Source: Comamonadaceae bacterium
GTDB taxonomy: Bacteria; Pseudomonadota; Gammaproteobacteria; Burkholderiales; Burkholderiaceae_C
Direction of reading: 5' to 3'
DNA: 64,000 nucleotides
NCBI GenBank assembly: GCA_027488115.1
Contig: JAIYCG010000001.1
Span: 248,001-312,000 of the forward strand
Every line of letters begins with the position of its first letter. The stretch's first letter is position 1. Of this stretch, positions 41,375 through 51,414 are shown piece by piece. Below the pieces are notes generated by a model. The model saw only the letters and a list, made by a program, of their open reading frames with translations, did not search any database and was not told where the DNA came from. Both the position numbers and the translations under genes were made by a program.

Positions 41375-44245
41375 TTATTTGGTCAACACAAAGCCTTTGA
41401 TCTTGCCGAATGCGCCGTCGACCAAGGCTTTTTGCTGCTCTTGGTGGAGGTGTGAATAACCAACCGCAGGCGATGCAGAAGCCGCACGACCGGAGTAACC
41501 CAGACGCTGACCTTCTGTCATGTTCTCGTGGATGTAATGCTGAACAAAGAACCAGGCGCCTTGGTTTTGTGGCTCGTCTTGCGTCCACACCAACTCGGTG
41601 GCGTTGGGATACTTCTTCAATTCGGTTGCGAAAGCTTTGTGTGGGAATGGGTACAGCTGTTCGACACGCAAAATAGCGGTGTCGTCAGCGCCCAATTCTT
41701 CACGCTTTTTGACCAAGTCGTAGTAGACCTTGCCTGAACACACCAACACTCGTTTGACCTTGTCGGCCTTGATTACTTTGTTTTCAGGGATCACTGTTTG
41801 GAAGCCGCCTTTGGTGAACTCAGCCAACGGTGATGTAGCATCTTTGTTGCGCAGCAAAGACTTCGGTGTAAAGATGATCAGTGGCTTGCGCAAATTGCGG
41901 ACCATTTGACGACGCAACACGTGGAAAATTTGGCTGGCCGTCGTAGGCTGAACAATTTGCATGTTGGTGTCGGCCGCCAATTGCATGAAACGCTCCAAGC
42001 GAGCAGAGCTGTGCTCTGGACCTTGACCTTCGTAGCCATGTGGCAACATCAGTGTCAGGCCATTCACACGGCCCCACTTCACTTCGCCAGAAGCAATGAA
42101 CTGGTCAATCACCACTTGCGCGCCATTGGCGAAGTCGCCGAACTGAGCTTCCCAAATGACCAAAGTGTTGGGATCGTTAGAGGCGTAACCGTATTCAAAA
42201 CCAAGCACAGCTTCTTCGGACAAGATCGAATCGATCACCACAAATGGAGCTTGCTTGTCGGCTACATTTTGCAAAGGCACATAAGTGCCTGTGTCCCACT
42301 TTTCACGGTTTTGATCGTGAATCACAGCGTGACGGTGTGTGAAGGTACCGCGTCCGCAATCTTCGCCTGACAAACGCACGGGGTAGCCACTGGCCACCAA
42401 TGACGCGAAAGCCATGTGTTCGCCCATGCCCCAATCGACAGGGATGTCACCACGACCCATGGCCGCACGGTTGTCATACACGTTCTTGACCAACTGGTGA
42501 GGCGTGACAGAACTTGGCAATGTGGTGATCTTTTCAGAAATGCGTTTCCACTCAGCCATGGGCAGTGCGGTACTACCTGCGTCGGTCCACTTTTGATTGA
42601 GGAAGGGTGCCCAATCAACGGTGAATTGCGTTTTGAAGTTGGTCAAGACCACTTCTTCATCGGTGTGTTTGCCTGCATCCAATGCGGCACGGCAAGCTTT
42701 GACCATGTCGTCGCCCAACGAGTCACCCAGGCCTTGTGACGCCAAACGGTCGGCGTACAACTTGCGGGTACCGGGGTGGGCCGCAATTTTCTTGTACATC
42801 AATGGTTGCGTGAGGCTAGGCGTGTCTTGCTCGTTGTGACCCAATTTGCGGAAGCAAATAATATCGAGCACCACGTCTTTTTTAAACGTCATGCGGTACT
42901 CAAGCGCAATTTGCGTGGCCAACACAACCGTTTCTGGATCGTCTGCGTTCACGTGCAACACAGGGGCTTCCACCATCTTCACGATGTCTGTGCAATACAC
43001 AGTGGAGCGCATGTCACGTGGATCGGACGTGGTGAAACCAATTTGGTTGTTGATGATGATGTGCACTGTGCCGCCTGTGGAGTAACCACGGGTTTGGGCC
43101 AATGCCAATGTTTCTTGGTTAACGCCTTGCCCCGCAAAAGCAGCATCACCGTGAACGAGCACTGGCAATACTTGCTGGCCATGAGGATCGGCGCGGCGAT
43201 CCATACGGGCGCGCACAGAACCTTCCACCACGGGGTTCACAATTTCAAGGTGAGAGGGGTTGAACGCCAGTGACAAGTGAACGGGGCCGCCACGTGTGCT
43301 GATGTCTGAGCTGAAGCCTTGGTGGTATTTCACGTCACCCGCTGGCAAATCTTCGGGGGCTGTGTGATCGAATTCAGCGAACAAGTCTTTGGGCAATTTG
43401 CCCATGGTGTTGACCAACACGTTCAAACGACCGCGGTGCGCCATGCCAATGACAATTTCTTGCACGCCTTTTTCGCCAGCCGACTGGATGAGTTCATCCA
43501 TCGCAGCAATGAAGGTCTCGCCACCTTCAAGCGAGAAACGCTTTTGACCCACATACTTGGTGTGGAGGAACCGCTCCAAGCCTTCGGCTGCGGTTAGGCG
43601 GTCAAGGATGTGCTTTTTCTGATCTGCGTTGAAGTTGGGTTTGCTGCGAATACTTTCCAGCTTTTGTTGCCACCAACGTTTTTCATCTTGTTCGGTGGTG
43701 TACATGTACTCAGCACCCAAGGTGCCGCAATACGTCTCGCGCAAAGCATTGAGCAACTCGCGCAAAGGCATGGATTTCTTGCCAAAGAAAGTGTTGCTGG
43801 TATCGAACACAGTTTCTTGGTCAGCATCTGTGAAGCCATAAAAAGCGGGGTCGAGGTCCGGAATGTTGGGGCGCTCTGTGCGCTTCAAAGGATCGAGGTC
43901 GGCCCAACGTTGGCCCACATTGCGATAGGCCGCAATGAGTTGTTGAGCTGCGGTACGCTTGCGACCCATTTCTGCATCGTCGCTGGCCATGACCACTTTG
44001 GTGCCCCCTTGTTTTGCACGTTCGGCAAAAGCATTGATGACGGGCAAATGGGGAACGTCTTTGGCGGAGGAGCCATCAACTGCAGGGACATGTTGCAAGG
44101 CATCGAAGTACTCGCGCCAACTGTCGGGAACGCTGCCTGGATTGGCCAGGTAGTTCTCGTACATTTCCTCAACGTAAGGCGCATTGCCTCCGAAGAGATA
44201 GGTGTTGCCTTGGTAGGCGGTGTAGACGGATTTTGTCTCACTCAT
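41375..44245 (-). CDS. sucA: 2-oxoglutarate dehydrogenase E1 component
   Basis: Thiamine-diphosphate enzyme, 956 residues, decarboxylating 2-oxoglutarate in the TCA cycle. The N-terminal stretch [18 protein letters not shown] binds E2; the conserved [11 protein letters not shown] block is near 262-272, and the ThDP motif near [10 protein letters not shown] (about 365-374) ends around [12 protein letters not shown]. Transketolase-like C-terminal domains follow. First gene of the sucA-odhB-lpd operon; an extended -10 box lies upstream at 44365-44373. Confidence 0.97.
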   Translation of the reverse strand: MSETKSVYTAYQGNTYLFGGNAPYVEEMYENYLANPGSVPDSWREYFDALQHVPAVDGSSAKDVPHLPVINAFAERAKQGGTKVVMASDDAEMGRKRTAAQQLIAAYRNVGQRWADLDPLKRTERPNIPDLDPAFYGFTDADQETVFDTSNTFFGKKSMPLRELLNALRETYCGTLGAEYMYTTEQDEKRWWQQKLESIRSKPNFNADQKKHILDRLTAAEGLERFLHTKYVGQKRFSLEGGETFIAAMDELIQSAGEKGVQEIVIGMAHRGRLNVLVNTMGKLPKDLFAEFDHTAPEDLPAGDVKYHQGFSSDISTRGGPVHLSLAFNPSHLEIVNPVVEGSVRARMDRRADPHGQQVLPVLVHGDAAFAGQGVNQETLALAQTRGYSTGGTVHIIINNQIGFTTSDPRDMRSTVYCTDIVKMVEAPVLHVNADDPETVVLATQIALEYRMTFKKDVVLDIICFRKLGHNEQDTPSLTQPLMYKKIAAHPGTRKLYADRLASQGLGDSLGDDMVKACRAALDAGKHTDEEVVLTNFKTQFTVDWAPFLNQKWTDAGSTALPMAEWKRISEKITTLPSSVTPHQLVKNVYDNRAAMGRGDIPVDWGMGEHMAFASLVASGYPVRLSGEDCGRGTFTHRHAVIHDQNREKWDTGTYVPLQNVADKQAPFVVIDSILSEEAVLGFEYGYASNDPNTLVIWEAQFGDFANGAQVVIDQFIASGEVKWGRVNGLTLMLPHGYEGQGPEHSSARLERFMQLAADTNMQIVQPTTASQIFHVLRRQMVRNLRKPLIIFTPKSLLRNKDATSPLAEFTKGGFQTVIPENKVIKADKVKRVLVCSGKVYYDLVKKREELGADDTAILRVEQLYPFPHKAFATELKKYPNATELVWTQDEPQNQGAWFFVQHYIHENMTEGQRLGYSGRAASASPAVGYSHLHQEQQKALVDGAFGKIKGFVLTK

Positions 44246-44364
44246 ATTTCGCTGACCTTCGCTCCCCTTCAGGGAACATTAGTTGGTGGATTTACCTTCC
44301 GCGACACGGCTGAACCGGTTGGCGGATGCGACTGTGGCATAGGAAGGGCCTAAGTAACCTGTGC

Positions 44365-44373
44365 ATTATCACA
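44365..44373 (-). promoter_or_regulatory. Candidate extended -10 promoter of sucA
   Basis: On the minus strand the 214-base sucA leader contains TGTGATAAT, an extended -10 element (TG, one base, GATAAT). No good -35 lies at the usual distance, as is common for extended -10 promoters. This would give a leader of about 110 bases. The rest of the gap 44246-44459 shows no gene or strong hairpin. Confidence 0.4.
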
Positions 44374-44459
44374 TTGATTGTCGGGCCGCAGGTGTCTTTT
44401 ATGTGAAAACGGACAAATTTTGCAGCCTTCCCGTCAGACATTTGTCAATCAAGTGCGGT

Positions 44460-46355
44460 TTAGACTTTGACTAATTCCGATATTTGAAGCAAGGCAGAAG
44501 GATCGTCCATGGTGGTCAGGTCCCCTGGATCACGCCCTTCGCAAACCGCTTGAATAGCACGGCGCAGCAATTTACCGCTTCGCGTTTTTGGAAGAACAGA
44601 AACAAAACGAACACGAGAAGGTCTTGCAACTGCGCCCAAAGAGGTGTCCACCACCTTCATGATTTCACCTTCAAGCTTCAACAAAGCTTGAGCATCATTC
44701 AGCAATGAGCCATCTTTAAGCACAGCAAAGGCCATAGCAACTTGACCTTTAAGGCTGTCTGCGACCCCCACCACGGCCACCTCTGCAACTGCAGCATGTC
44801 CAGAAATACTCTCTTCAATTTCACGCGTACCCAAACGATGACCCGCCACGTTGATCACATCATCTGTACGGCCCAAAATAAAGAAGTAACCATCTTCGTC
44901 TTTGATGCCCCAATCGAAAGTGGAGTAAACCATTTTGCCAGGGACCGTGGTCCAATATGTTTTGACGAAGCGATCGTCATCTCTCCAAACCGTTTGCAAG
45001 CAGCCAGGCGGCAGAGGGCCTTCTATGACCACCACCCCTTTTTGGTTAGCTTGCGTGAGTTCATCGCCAGTTTGATCGTCTAACAATTTGACGTCATAAC
45101 CATAAACCGCTTTGCCAGGTGAGCCAAATTTGCTCAAAGTTTTTTCAATCCCGTTGCAAACTGTCAGGACCGGCCAACCAGTTTCTGTTTGCCAGTAGTT
45201 GTCAATGATGGGTTTACCAAGTCCCTCAGAAATCCACTTGGCAGTGGGCTCATCCAAAGGTTCGCCCGCCAAGAACAAGGCCTTCAAGCTAGACAAATCA
45301 TATTGGCTGAGCAGCGCTGGATCTTGCTTTTTCAGCACCCGAATGGCCGTAGGGGCGCTGAACATGACAGTCACTTTGTATTTTTCAACCAAACTCCACC
45401 AAATGCCGCCATCTGGGCGTGTAGGCAAGCCCTCGTAGAGGATGGTGGACATGCCGCCGATCAAGGGGCCGTAAATGATGTAGCTGTGCCCGACCACCCA
45501 ACCGATGTCGCTGGTGCAAAAAAATGTCTCACCAGCTTGGCCGCAAAAAATATTGGGAATGCTTGAGGCCAAGGCAACGGCATAACCGCCAGTATCGCGT
45601 TGTACACCTTTGGGTTTGCCGGTGGTACCTGATGTGTACAAGGTGTAACTGGGGTGCGTGGCATCAACCCACTCACAAGGCACCACTTCGTCGAAATGCT
45701 TTTCTCGCAGGTTTGACCACAACAAGTCTCGACCGTCAGTGATGACCATCTTGGCCAGACCCCGGTCGACCAACATCACCGAGTTTGGCTTGTGAGCTGA
45801 CAACCGAATGGCTTCATCCAACAAGGGTTTGTATTCGACAACTTTACCGCCACGCGAGCCTGCGTCTGCACTCACGATGACCTTGGGTGTTGCATCTTCA
45901 ATGCGCGAGGCCAAAGAGCCAGAGGCAAAGCCTCCAAATACCACTGAGTGAATGGCGCCGATGCGTGCACAGGCCAACATGGCAAAGGAGGCCTCCGCAA
46001 TCATGGGCATGTAAATTAAAACACGATCGCCTTTTTTGACACCCAATGACAACAAGCAGGCGGCCATGCGCTGGACTTCCGCATGCAATTGCTTGTAGGT
46101 GTATGTGATTTCTTGATTGGTTTCCGTAGAAACAAAAATTAAGGCATTTTGATCGCCACGATCTTTCAGATGTCGGTCGATGGCGTTGTGACACAGATTG
46201 GTTTCACCACCCTTGAACCAATTTGCGAAAGGCGGATTGCTGTAGTCGCAAATTTCTTGGGGTATTTTGTGCCATTCAATTTTTTGAGCTTGCTCTGCCC
46301 AGAACGCATCACGATCTTGTATTGAACGCTTGTGAAATTCTGAAAATTGCCCCAT
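44460..46355 (-). CDS. prpE: Propionyl-CoA synthetase
   Basis: AMP-forming acyl-CoA synthetase, 631 residues, activating propionate. The AMP motif YTSGTTGKPKGVQRDTGGYAVA near 238-259 is of the PrpE type rather than the acetyl-CoA synthetase type, and the C-terminus has the acetylation-site lysine 595 in TRSGKLLR. Length also fits PrpE. No methylcitrate-cycle genes lie nearby. AGGAG precedes the ATG. It lies upstream of sucA on the same strand across a 214-base gap with a separate promoter. An operator-like dyad sits in its leader at 46430-46446. Confidence 0.93.
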   Translation of the reverse strand: MGQFSEFHKRSIQDRDAFWAEQAQKIEWHKIPQEICDYSNPPFANWFKGGETNLCHNAIDRHLKDRGDQNALIFVSTETNQEITYTYKQLHAEVQRMAACLLSLGVKKGDRVLIYMPMIAEASFAMLACARIGAIHSVVFGGFASGSLASRIEDATPKVIVSADAGSRGGKVVEYKPLLDEAIRLSAHKPNSVMLVDRGLAKMVITDGRDLLWSNLREKHFDEVVPCEWVDATHPSYTLYTSGTTGKPKGVQRDTGGYAVALASSIPNIFCGQAGETFFCTSDIGWVVGHSYIIYGPLIGGMSTILYEGLPTRPDGGIWWSLVEKYKVTVMFSAPTAIRVLKKQDPALLSQYDLSSLKALFLAGEPLDEPTAKWISEGLGKPIIDNYWQTETGWPVLTVCNGIEKTLSKFGSPGKAVYGYDVKLLDDQTGDELTQANQKGVVVIEGPLPPGCLQTVWRDDDRFVKTYWTTVPGKMVYSTFDWGIKDEDGYFFILGRTDDVINVAGHRLGTREIEESISGHAAVAEVAVVGVADSLKGQVAMAFAVLKDGSLLNDAQALLKLEGEIMKVVDTSLGAVARPSRVRFVSVLPKTRSGKLLRRAIQAVCEGRDPGDLTTMDDPSALLQISELVKV

Positions 46356-46429
46356 GGTGTCTCCTAAAGCCGCTGCGCGCTAACAATTGCAATTATTTTC
46401 GATCAAATACAAGTCGACGATTGTCTTCA

Positions 46430-46446
46430 AGCCAGTTCAACTGGCT
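46430..46446. promoter_or_regulatory. Operator-like dyad in the prpE leader
   Basis: AGCCAGTTCAACTGGCT is a perfect inverted repeat of 8-bp arms around one central base. On the minus strand it lies 13 bases after a TATAAA box (46459-46464), whose TTGCCG partner (46484-46489) is 19 bases upstream, so the dyad would fall just downstream of the prpE transcript start. This fits a repressor site; the regulator is unknown. Confidence 0.45.
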
Positions 46447-46458
46447 CTGCCTTCTGAA

Positions 46459-46489
46459 TTTATAATTATTCATGACGGACTTGCGGCAA
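46459..46489 (-). promoter_or_regulatory. Candidate prpE promoter
   Basis: TTGCCG (46484-46489) and TATAAA (46459-46464) on the minus strand, 19 bases apart. Both hexamers are close to sigma-70 consensus but the spacer is long. The same A+T-rich stretch also reads TATAAT on the plus strand (46461-46466), so direction is not certain. Confidence 0.4.
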
Positions 46490-46526
46490 ACTGACTTTTG
46501 TGAGCTTCGCTTGCAAATAGATGAAA

Positions 46527-47138
46527 TTAACCGAGCAATTTGATCCAAGAATGAACTTGTTGGAAATCAGGATTCTCAGCCGACCTCAGCCATTCAAACA
46601 TAACCATTTCAGTGGTTAGCAACTCAGCACCTGCTCCCGCCAAACGATCAAAAGCGGCGTCCCGGTCACGATCACTTCGGGATGCGCAGGCATCGGTAAC
46701 CACCCAAACTTCAAATTCGTCTTCTAACAAATCCAAAGCTGTTTGTAAAAGGCAAACATGAGCCTCGCAGCCAGCAATCACCACGGAAGGCCCCGCTTCG
46801 GGTTCTGGCGGCTTTTGCAAATGGCGCGGCAAACTGCGTGCATTGCCTTTGGGTGTTGAGGGTGCAGGTGGGCTTAACCATTCACCAAGGCCCTCCTCCA
46901 CGGCACTGAATGCCATTTTGGCCAACACTCTTTGACAATGCTGGCGAATCTCTGGCGATGTTTCACCCAAGCCTGAAGGATTTTGTTCTGTGGCCCAAAC
47001 AGGCACATTGAGCAGTTTGGCTGTTCGAGCCATCACCTCAGCCCTCAGCCAAACAGCTTGCGCGTCTTTCATAGCGGGTATGAGTTTTTGCTGGTAATCG
47101 ACCAGAACCAATTGAGAGGATGCAACTTCTAGCAACAT
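46527..47138 (-). CDS. Isochorismatase-family cysteine hydrolase with Pro-rich insert
   Basis: Isochorismatase-like hydrolase, 203 residues, with the family triad Asp14 (LVDYQ), Lys74 (LAKMAFS) and Cys129 (EAHVCLLQTALDLL). It resembles the YcaC/ISOC branch whose substrates are mostly unknown. Between Lys74 and Cys129, residues 88-116 form an unusual proline-rich insert (SPPAPSTPKGNA and following), where relatives have a short loop. The gene is divergent from the NlpC/P60 gene with 96 bases between. Substrate cannot be inferred from neighbours. Confidence 0.88.
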   Translation of the reverse strand: MLLEVASSQLVLVDYQQKLIPAMKDAQAVWLRAEVMARTAKLLNVPVWATEQNPSGLGETSPEIRQHCQRVLAKMAFSAVEEGLGEWLSPPAPSTPKGNARSLPRHLQKPPEPEAGPSVVIAGCEAHVCLLQTALDLLEDEFEVWVVTDACASRSDRDRDAAFDRLAGAGAELLTTEMVMFEWLRSAENPDFQQVHSWIKLLG

Positions 47139-47234
47139 AGTGAAACCTTGGAGTACAAAATTAGCGAGACGATCAGTAATGCAAAACTGTAAGGGGGTAT
47201 CAAGCTTTTGAAGATGGCATTAAACTGACAAGTT

Positions 47235-47825
47235 ATGCGCCTGATTCTATGTGGACTGATTTTCCTGACAACGGCAGCCTGTGCAGCACCCGTTGAGGAT
47301 GATCTCGAACGCCTGCTGAAAGAGCGGGGGTTGGTCTCTCAAATGACGGAACAACTTTCCCAGCAAATCAGCAATCAGTTCGGCGGACCTCTACAGTCTG
47401 CAAGAAATACCTTTGGTGGCAAAGCCTCTGAACTTGTGATTCAGGCCATGGGGCTTCTGGGCGTTCCCTATAAACGAGGAGGCACCTCCGAAGAAAAAGG
47501 CTTCGATTGCAGTGGTTTCGTGAGGCACATGTTTGAAAAGTCTGTCGGTTTGATTTTGCCTCGAAGAGCGGAAGAACAAGCCAAAGTGACAGAGGAGATC
47601 AATCGAAGTGAACTCAAACCGGGTGATTTGGTATTCTTTAACACCATGAAGCGAACCTTCAGCCATGTGGGTATTTACGTAGGTGACGGCAAATTCATCC
47701 ACGCACCCAGACCCGGCAAATCCGTGCGTGTTGACGATATGCGAGAAGCCTACTGGCAAAAAAGGTTCAATGGCGCTAGGCGCGTGCAAGTCGACAAGCT
47801 ACAAGCAGAACCAGCGCAAAACTAA
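47235..47825 (+). CDS. Secreted NlpC/P60 family peptidoglycan hydrolase
   Basis: A 196-residue protein with an N-terminal signal (cysteine at 16 after TTAA could be a weak lipobox or part of a signal-peptidase I site), a helical linker, and an NlpC/P60 domain at about 64-185. The catalytic residues are Cys92 (FDCSGFV), His144 (SHVGIYVG) and His156 (FIHAPRPG). Such enzymes cut gamma-D-Glu-diaminopimelate bonds in stem peptides; related proteins include Spr/MepS. A plus-strand terminator follows the stop. Confidence 0.9.
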   Translation: MRLILCGLIFLTTAACAAPVEDDLERLLKERGLVSQMTEQLSQQISNQFGGPLQSARNTFGGKASELVIQAMGLLGVPYKRGGTSEEKGFDCSGFVRHMFEKSVGLILPRRAEEQAKVTEEINRSELKPGDLVFFNTMKRTFSHVGIYVGDGKFIHAPRPGKSVRVDDMREAYWQKRFNGARRVQVDKLQAEPAQN

Positions 47826-47842
47826 ACCAGCGATCGATATGA

Positions 47843-47866
47843 AAAAACCGCCCGAAGGCGGTTTTT
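47843..47866. terminator. Bidirectional terminator
   Basis: A perfect 10-bp stem, AAAAACCGCC with GGCGGTTTTT, around the tetraloop CGAA. The stem has A-run and T-run on both sides, so it can stop the NlpC/P60 transcript on the plus strand and the aceE-aceF-lpdA transcript on the minus strand, both of which end within about 20 bases of it. Confidence 0.9.
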
Positions 47867-47878
47867 GAACTCATTGAA

Positions 47879-49729
47879 TTATTTCTTCGATGGTGGAAGG
47901 TCGGTACAACAGCCATGCGCCACTTCAGCGGCCATGCCAATGCTTTCGCCCAATGTGGGGTGTGGATGAATCGTTTTACCAATGTCCACCGCATCTGCAC
48001 CCATCTCAATGGCCAAAGCTATCTCGCCAATCATGTCACCCGCGTGCGTGCCCACCATGCCACCGCCTAAGATCTTGCCATGGCCATGTGCTTCGGGTGA
48101 ATCATCGAACAGCAACTTGGTCACGCCTTCGTCACGTCCGTTGGCAATGGCTCTGCCAGACGCTGTCCAAGGGAACAAGCCCTTCTTGACCTTGATGCCT
48201 TGTGCTTTGGCTTGATCTTCAGTCAGACCCACCCATGCCACTTCAGGATCGGTATAGGCCACGCTTGGAATGACGCGAGCGTTGAAAGCACTGGCAGCCA
48301 ATTCTTTGTTGCCTTGAATTTCACCTGCAATCACTTCAGCAGCCACATGGGCTTCGTGAACAGCCTTGTGCGCCAACATCGGCTGACCGACGATGTCACC
48401 AATTGCAAATATATGCGGGACATTGGTACGCATTTGGATATCAACGGGAATGAAACCGCGATCTGTCACGCTGACACCCGCTTTGTCTGCCGAAATCTTC
48501 TTGCCGTTAGGGGTACGGCCCACAGCTTGCAACACCAGGTCATAGACTTGAGGCGCTGGGGCCGCCATGCCCTCCACTGCGGATTCAAACGTCACTTCAA
48601 TACCCGCCTCGGTCGCTTTGGCACCTACTGTTTTTGTATTGAGCATGATGTTGTCAAAACGATGGGCATTCATTTTTTGCCAGATCTTGACCAAATCACG
48701 GTCAGCACCTTGCATCAAACCATCCATCATTTCCACCACGTCTAAGCGCGCACCTAAGGTGCTGTAAACGGTGCCCATCTCGAGGCCAATGATGCCGCCA
48801 CCCAAGATGAGCATTCGCTTGGGTACTTCTTTCAATGCCAAAGCGCCTGTGCTGTCGACCACGCGCAGATCGTTGGGCATAAAGGGCAAGCGGACGGCTT
48901 GGCTTCCTGCTGCAATGATGCAGTTTTTAAAGCCAATGGTTTGCTTCACGCCAGTTCTATCTTGGCCAGTGCCCGTAGTTTCTTCAACCACGACATGGTT
49001 GGCGCTGACAAATGCACCCACACCACGCACTGTGGTCACTTTTCGCATCTTGGCCATGGCAGCCAAACCGCCTGTGAGTTTGCCAATGACTTTTTCTTTG
49101 TGCGTGCGCAATTTGGCAATGTCGACTTTGGGTGTACCAAAATCAACGCCCAAATCGGCCATGTGACTGACTTCGTCCATGACGGCTGCCACATGCAGCA
49201 AAGCTTTGGAGGGTATGCAACCCACGTTCAAACACACGCCACCCAAAGTGGCGTAACGCTCAACGATGACAACTTTGAGGCCTAAATCGGCTGCACGGAA
49301 GGCAGCAGAGTAACCGCCTGGACCCGCACCCAACACCAGCAAATCACACGCGATGTCGACTGAACCGCTATAGGATGAAGCATTAGGCAGGTTGACTGTA
49401 GCGGGAGTCGTTGCAGCCGTTGATGCAGCAACAACAACTGGTGAAGTGACTTGAGCTGGGGCTGCAGCGGGTGAAGGGGTCGTGGCAGAAGCCTCACCCT
49501 CTAGGACCAAGACCACGGAACCTTGCTTGACTTTGTCACCCAACTTGACCTTGAGCTCTTTGACCACACCTGCTTGGGAGCAAGGAATTTCCATAGAGGC
49601 TTTGTCAGACTCCACAGTGATCAAACTTTGTTCAGCTTTCACCAAATCACCAGCTTTCACCAGCAACTCAATGACGGCCACTTCGTCGAAGTCGCCGATG
49701 TCCGGAACTTGAATCTCAATCAATGCCAT
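47879..49729 (-). CDS. lpdA: Dihydrolipoamide dehydrogenase (E3) of pyruvate dehydrogenase, with lipoyl domain
   Basis: E3 enzyme, 616 residues, with an extra N-terminal lipoyl domain (lipoyl-lysine 43 in VESDKASME) and a Pro/Ala/Thr-rich linker to about 125. The flavoprotein part starts near 128 ([17 protein letters not shown]), with the redox disulfide Cys166-Cys171 and the C-terminal His590-Glu595 pair. Lipoyl-E3 fusions are known from pyruvate dehydrogenase complexes of Neisseria and Ralstonia-type bacteria. Last gene of the operon, 11 bases after aceF. Confidence 0.96.
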   Translation of the reverse strand: MALIEIQVPDIGDFDEVAVIELLVKAGDLVKAEQSLITVESDKASMEIPCSQAGVVKELKVKLGDKVKQGSVVLVLEGEASATTPSPAAAPAQVTSPVVVAASTAATTPATVNLPNASSYSGSVDIACDLLVLGAGPGGYSAAFRAADLGLKVVIVERYATLGGVCLNVGCIPSKALLHVAAVMDEVSHMADLGVDFGTPKVDIAKLRTHKEKVIGKLTGGLAAMAKMRKVTTVRGVGAFVSANHVVVEETTGTGQDRTGVKQTIGFKNCIIAAGSQAVRLPFMPNDLRVVDSTGALALKEVPKRMLILGGGIIGLEMGTVYSTLGARLDVVEMMDGLMQGADRDLVKIWQKMNAHRFDNIMLNTKTVGAKATEAGIEVTFESAVEGMAAPAPQVYDLVLQAVGRTPNGKKISADKAGVSVTDRGFIPVDIQMRTNVPHIFAIGDIVGQPMLAHKAVHEAHVAAEVIAGEIQGNKELAASAFNARVIPSVAYTDPEVAWVGLTEDQAKAQGIKVKKGLFPWTASGRAIANGRDEGVTKLLFDDSPEAHGHGKILGGGMVGTHAGDMIGEIALAIEMGADAVDIGKTIHPHPTLGESIGMAAEVAHGCCTDLPPSKK

Positions 49730-49740
49730 GGTTCAGCCTT

Positions 49741-51393
49741 TCAAAGCAACACGCGGCGGAAGTCGCCAAGGATTTGACCTAAGTACGCATTGAAACGTGC
49801 GGCTGCCGCACCGTCGATCACGCGATGATCCCATGTCAATGACAAAGGCAACATCAGGCGCGGCACAAATTGCTTACCGTCCCAAACGGGCTCATGCGTG
49901 CTTTTGCATACTCCCAAAATGGCCACCTCAGGCGCATTGATGATGGGCGTGAAATATTTACCGCCAATGCCACCCAGGCTAGAAATCGTGAAGGTCGCGC
50001 CCGTCATTTCTGCGGGGCTCAACTTGCCATCGCGGGCTTTTTTGGCCAACTCACCCATTTCTTGGCTGATCTGCAAGATGCCTTTTTTGTCAGCATCCTT
50101 GATCACTGGCACCATCAAACCGTTGGGGGTGTCGGCTGCAAAGCCAATGTGCCAATAGTTTTTGTAGACCAATGCATCGCCATCCAAAGAGCTGTTGAAC
50201 TCAGGATATTTTTTCAATGCAGCCACGCAAGCCTTGATCAAGAAGGCCAACATCGTGACCTTCACACCAGACTTTTCGTTTTCCTTGTTGGTTGCAACAC
50301 GGAAGGCTTCCAACTCAGTGATGTCAGCATCGTCATGGTTGGTAACGGCTGGAATCATGATGGCATTGCGCAGCAAATTGGCACCACTGATCTTTTTGAT
50401 GCGACCCATTTCTTTGCGCTCAATCGGACCAAATTTAGCGAAGTCAATTTTGGGCCAAGGGATCAATCCCAATGCAGCACCATCGCCACCTGCTGGCGCT
50501 TTGGCCGCTTGTGCTTTGGTTTGCGTAGCACCTGCCATCACCGATTTGGTGAAGGCCTGTACGTCGTCTTGCGTAATGCGTCCCTTGGGTCCATTGCCTT
50601 TAACCTCTTCCAAAGGAACACCCAATTCACGCGCAAATTTGCGTACGGAGGGAGATGCGTGAGGCAAGCCCAAAGTTGCTGCACCAGGGTTGTGGGCAGG
50701 CGCAGAAAGGACCGCTGTAGACAAGGCTGGTGCGACTGCAGGTGTTGAAACGGAGGCAGGCGAAGCAACGCTCAAAGCGGCGCTGGCTGATGTGACCGCC
50801 GTTGTAGCGGCCGCGATGCTGCCTTCCAAAATGGCGAGCAAGTCACCAATGTTGACCTTGTCGCCAATTTTGACTTTCAGCTCTTTCAATACACCCGCTG
50901 CCGATGATGGGATTTCCATCGCGGCTTTGTCTGACTCCACCGTGATGAGCGACTGCTCCATTTTGATGGCATCGCCAGGTTTGACAAAGATTTCAATGAC
51001 TGCAACGTCTTTGAAATCACCAATGTCGGGCACGTGAACCTCGATAGGTCCATTTGCAGACGAGGCGGCAGCAACAAGCACAGGCGCTGCAGCAGCAGAT
51101 GCTGAGGCGACAGCAGGTGCAGCATCAGCTGCGGCGGGCGCAACAGCTGCGTCGCCACTTGCTTCCACCATCAACACCACCGAGCCTTCTTTGACTTTAT
51201 CGCCCAACTTCACTCGCAACTCTTTCACCACGCCCGCAGTGGAAGATGGAATTTCCATCGATGCTTTGTCAGATTCAACCGTGATCAATGACTGCTCAAC
51301 CTTGACGGTGTCTCCCACCTTGACCATCAACTCAATGACCGCAACTTCATCGAAATCACCGATGTCAGGAACTTTGACTTCTACCAATGCCAT
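49741..51393 (-). CDS. aceF: Dihydrolipoamide acetyltransferase (E2 of pyruvate dehydrogenase)
   Basis: E2 of the pyruvate complex, 550 residues: two lipoyl domains (about 1-75 and 116-190; lipoyl-lysines 43 and 156), Ala-rich linkers, an E1/E3-binding domain near 245-282 (PSVRKFARELGV), and the catalytic domain with His523 and Asp527 (WDHRVIDG). The ATG at 51393 behind GGAG is the real start; the longer frame starts at a TTG in that ribosome binding site. It follows aceE by 21 bases. Confidence 0.97.
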   Translation of the reverse strand: MALVEVKVPDIGDFDEVAVIELMVKVGDTVKVEQSLITVESDKASMEIPSSTAGVVKELRVKLGDKVKEGSVVLMVEASGDAAVAPAAADAAPAVASASAAAAPVLVAAASSANGPIEVHVPDIGDFKDVAVIEIFVKPGDAIKMEQSLITVESDKAAMEIPSSAAGVLKELKVKIGDKVNIGDLLAILEGSIAAATTAVTSASAALSVASPASVSTPAVAPALSTAVLSAPAHNPGAATLGLPHASPSVRKFARELGVPLEEVKGNGPKGRITQDDVQAFTKSVMAGATQTKAQAAKAPAGGDGAALGLIPWPKIDFAKFGPIERKEMGRIKKISGANLLRNAIMIPAVTNHDDADITELEAFRVATNKENEKSGVKVTMLAFLIKACVAALKKYPEFNSSLDGDALVYKNYWHIGFAADTPNGLMVPVIKDADKKGILQISQEMGELAKKARDGKLSPAEMTGATFTISSLGGIGGKYFTPIINAPEVAILGVCKSTHEPVWDGKQFVPRLMLPLSLTWDHRVIDGAAAARFNAYLGQILGDFRRVLL

Positions 51394-51414
51394 GTGTGTC
51401 TCCAAATTTTGTGA

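Noticed and set aside
41331-41588. N-terminal extension of odhB
   Set aside because: The extra residues are read from the sucA 3' end in another frame; the ATG at 41330 has a ribosome binding site and the conserved E2 start.
43610-44353. Open frame of 247 codons opposite the sucA 5' end
   Set aside because: Antisense shadow of the E1 gene; composition and lack of signals give no support.
46472-46543. Short plus-strand open frame of 23 codons after TATAAT
   Set aside because: Very short, without a ribosome binding site and overlapping the end of the hydrolase gene; no sign of selection can be seen.
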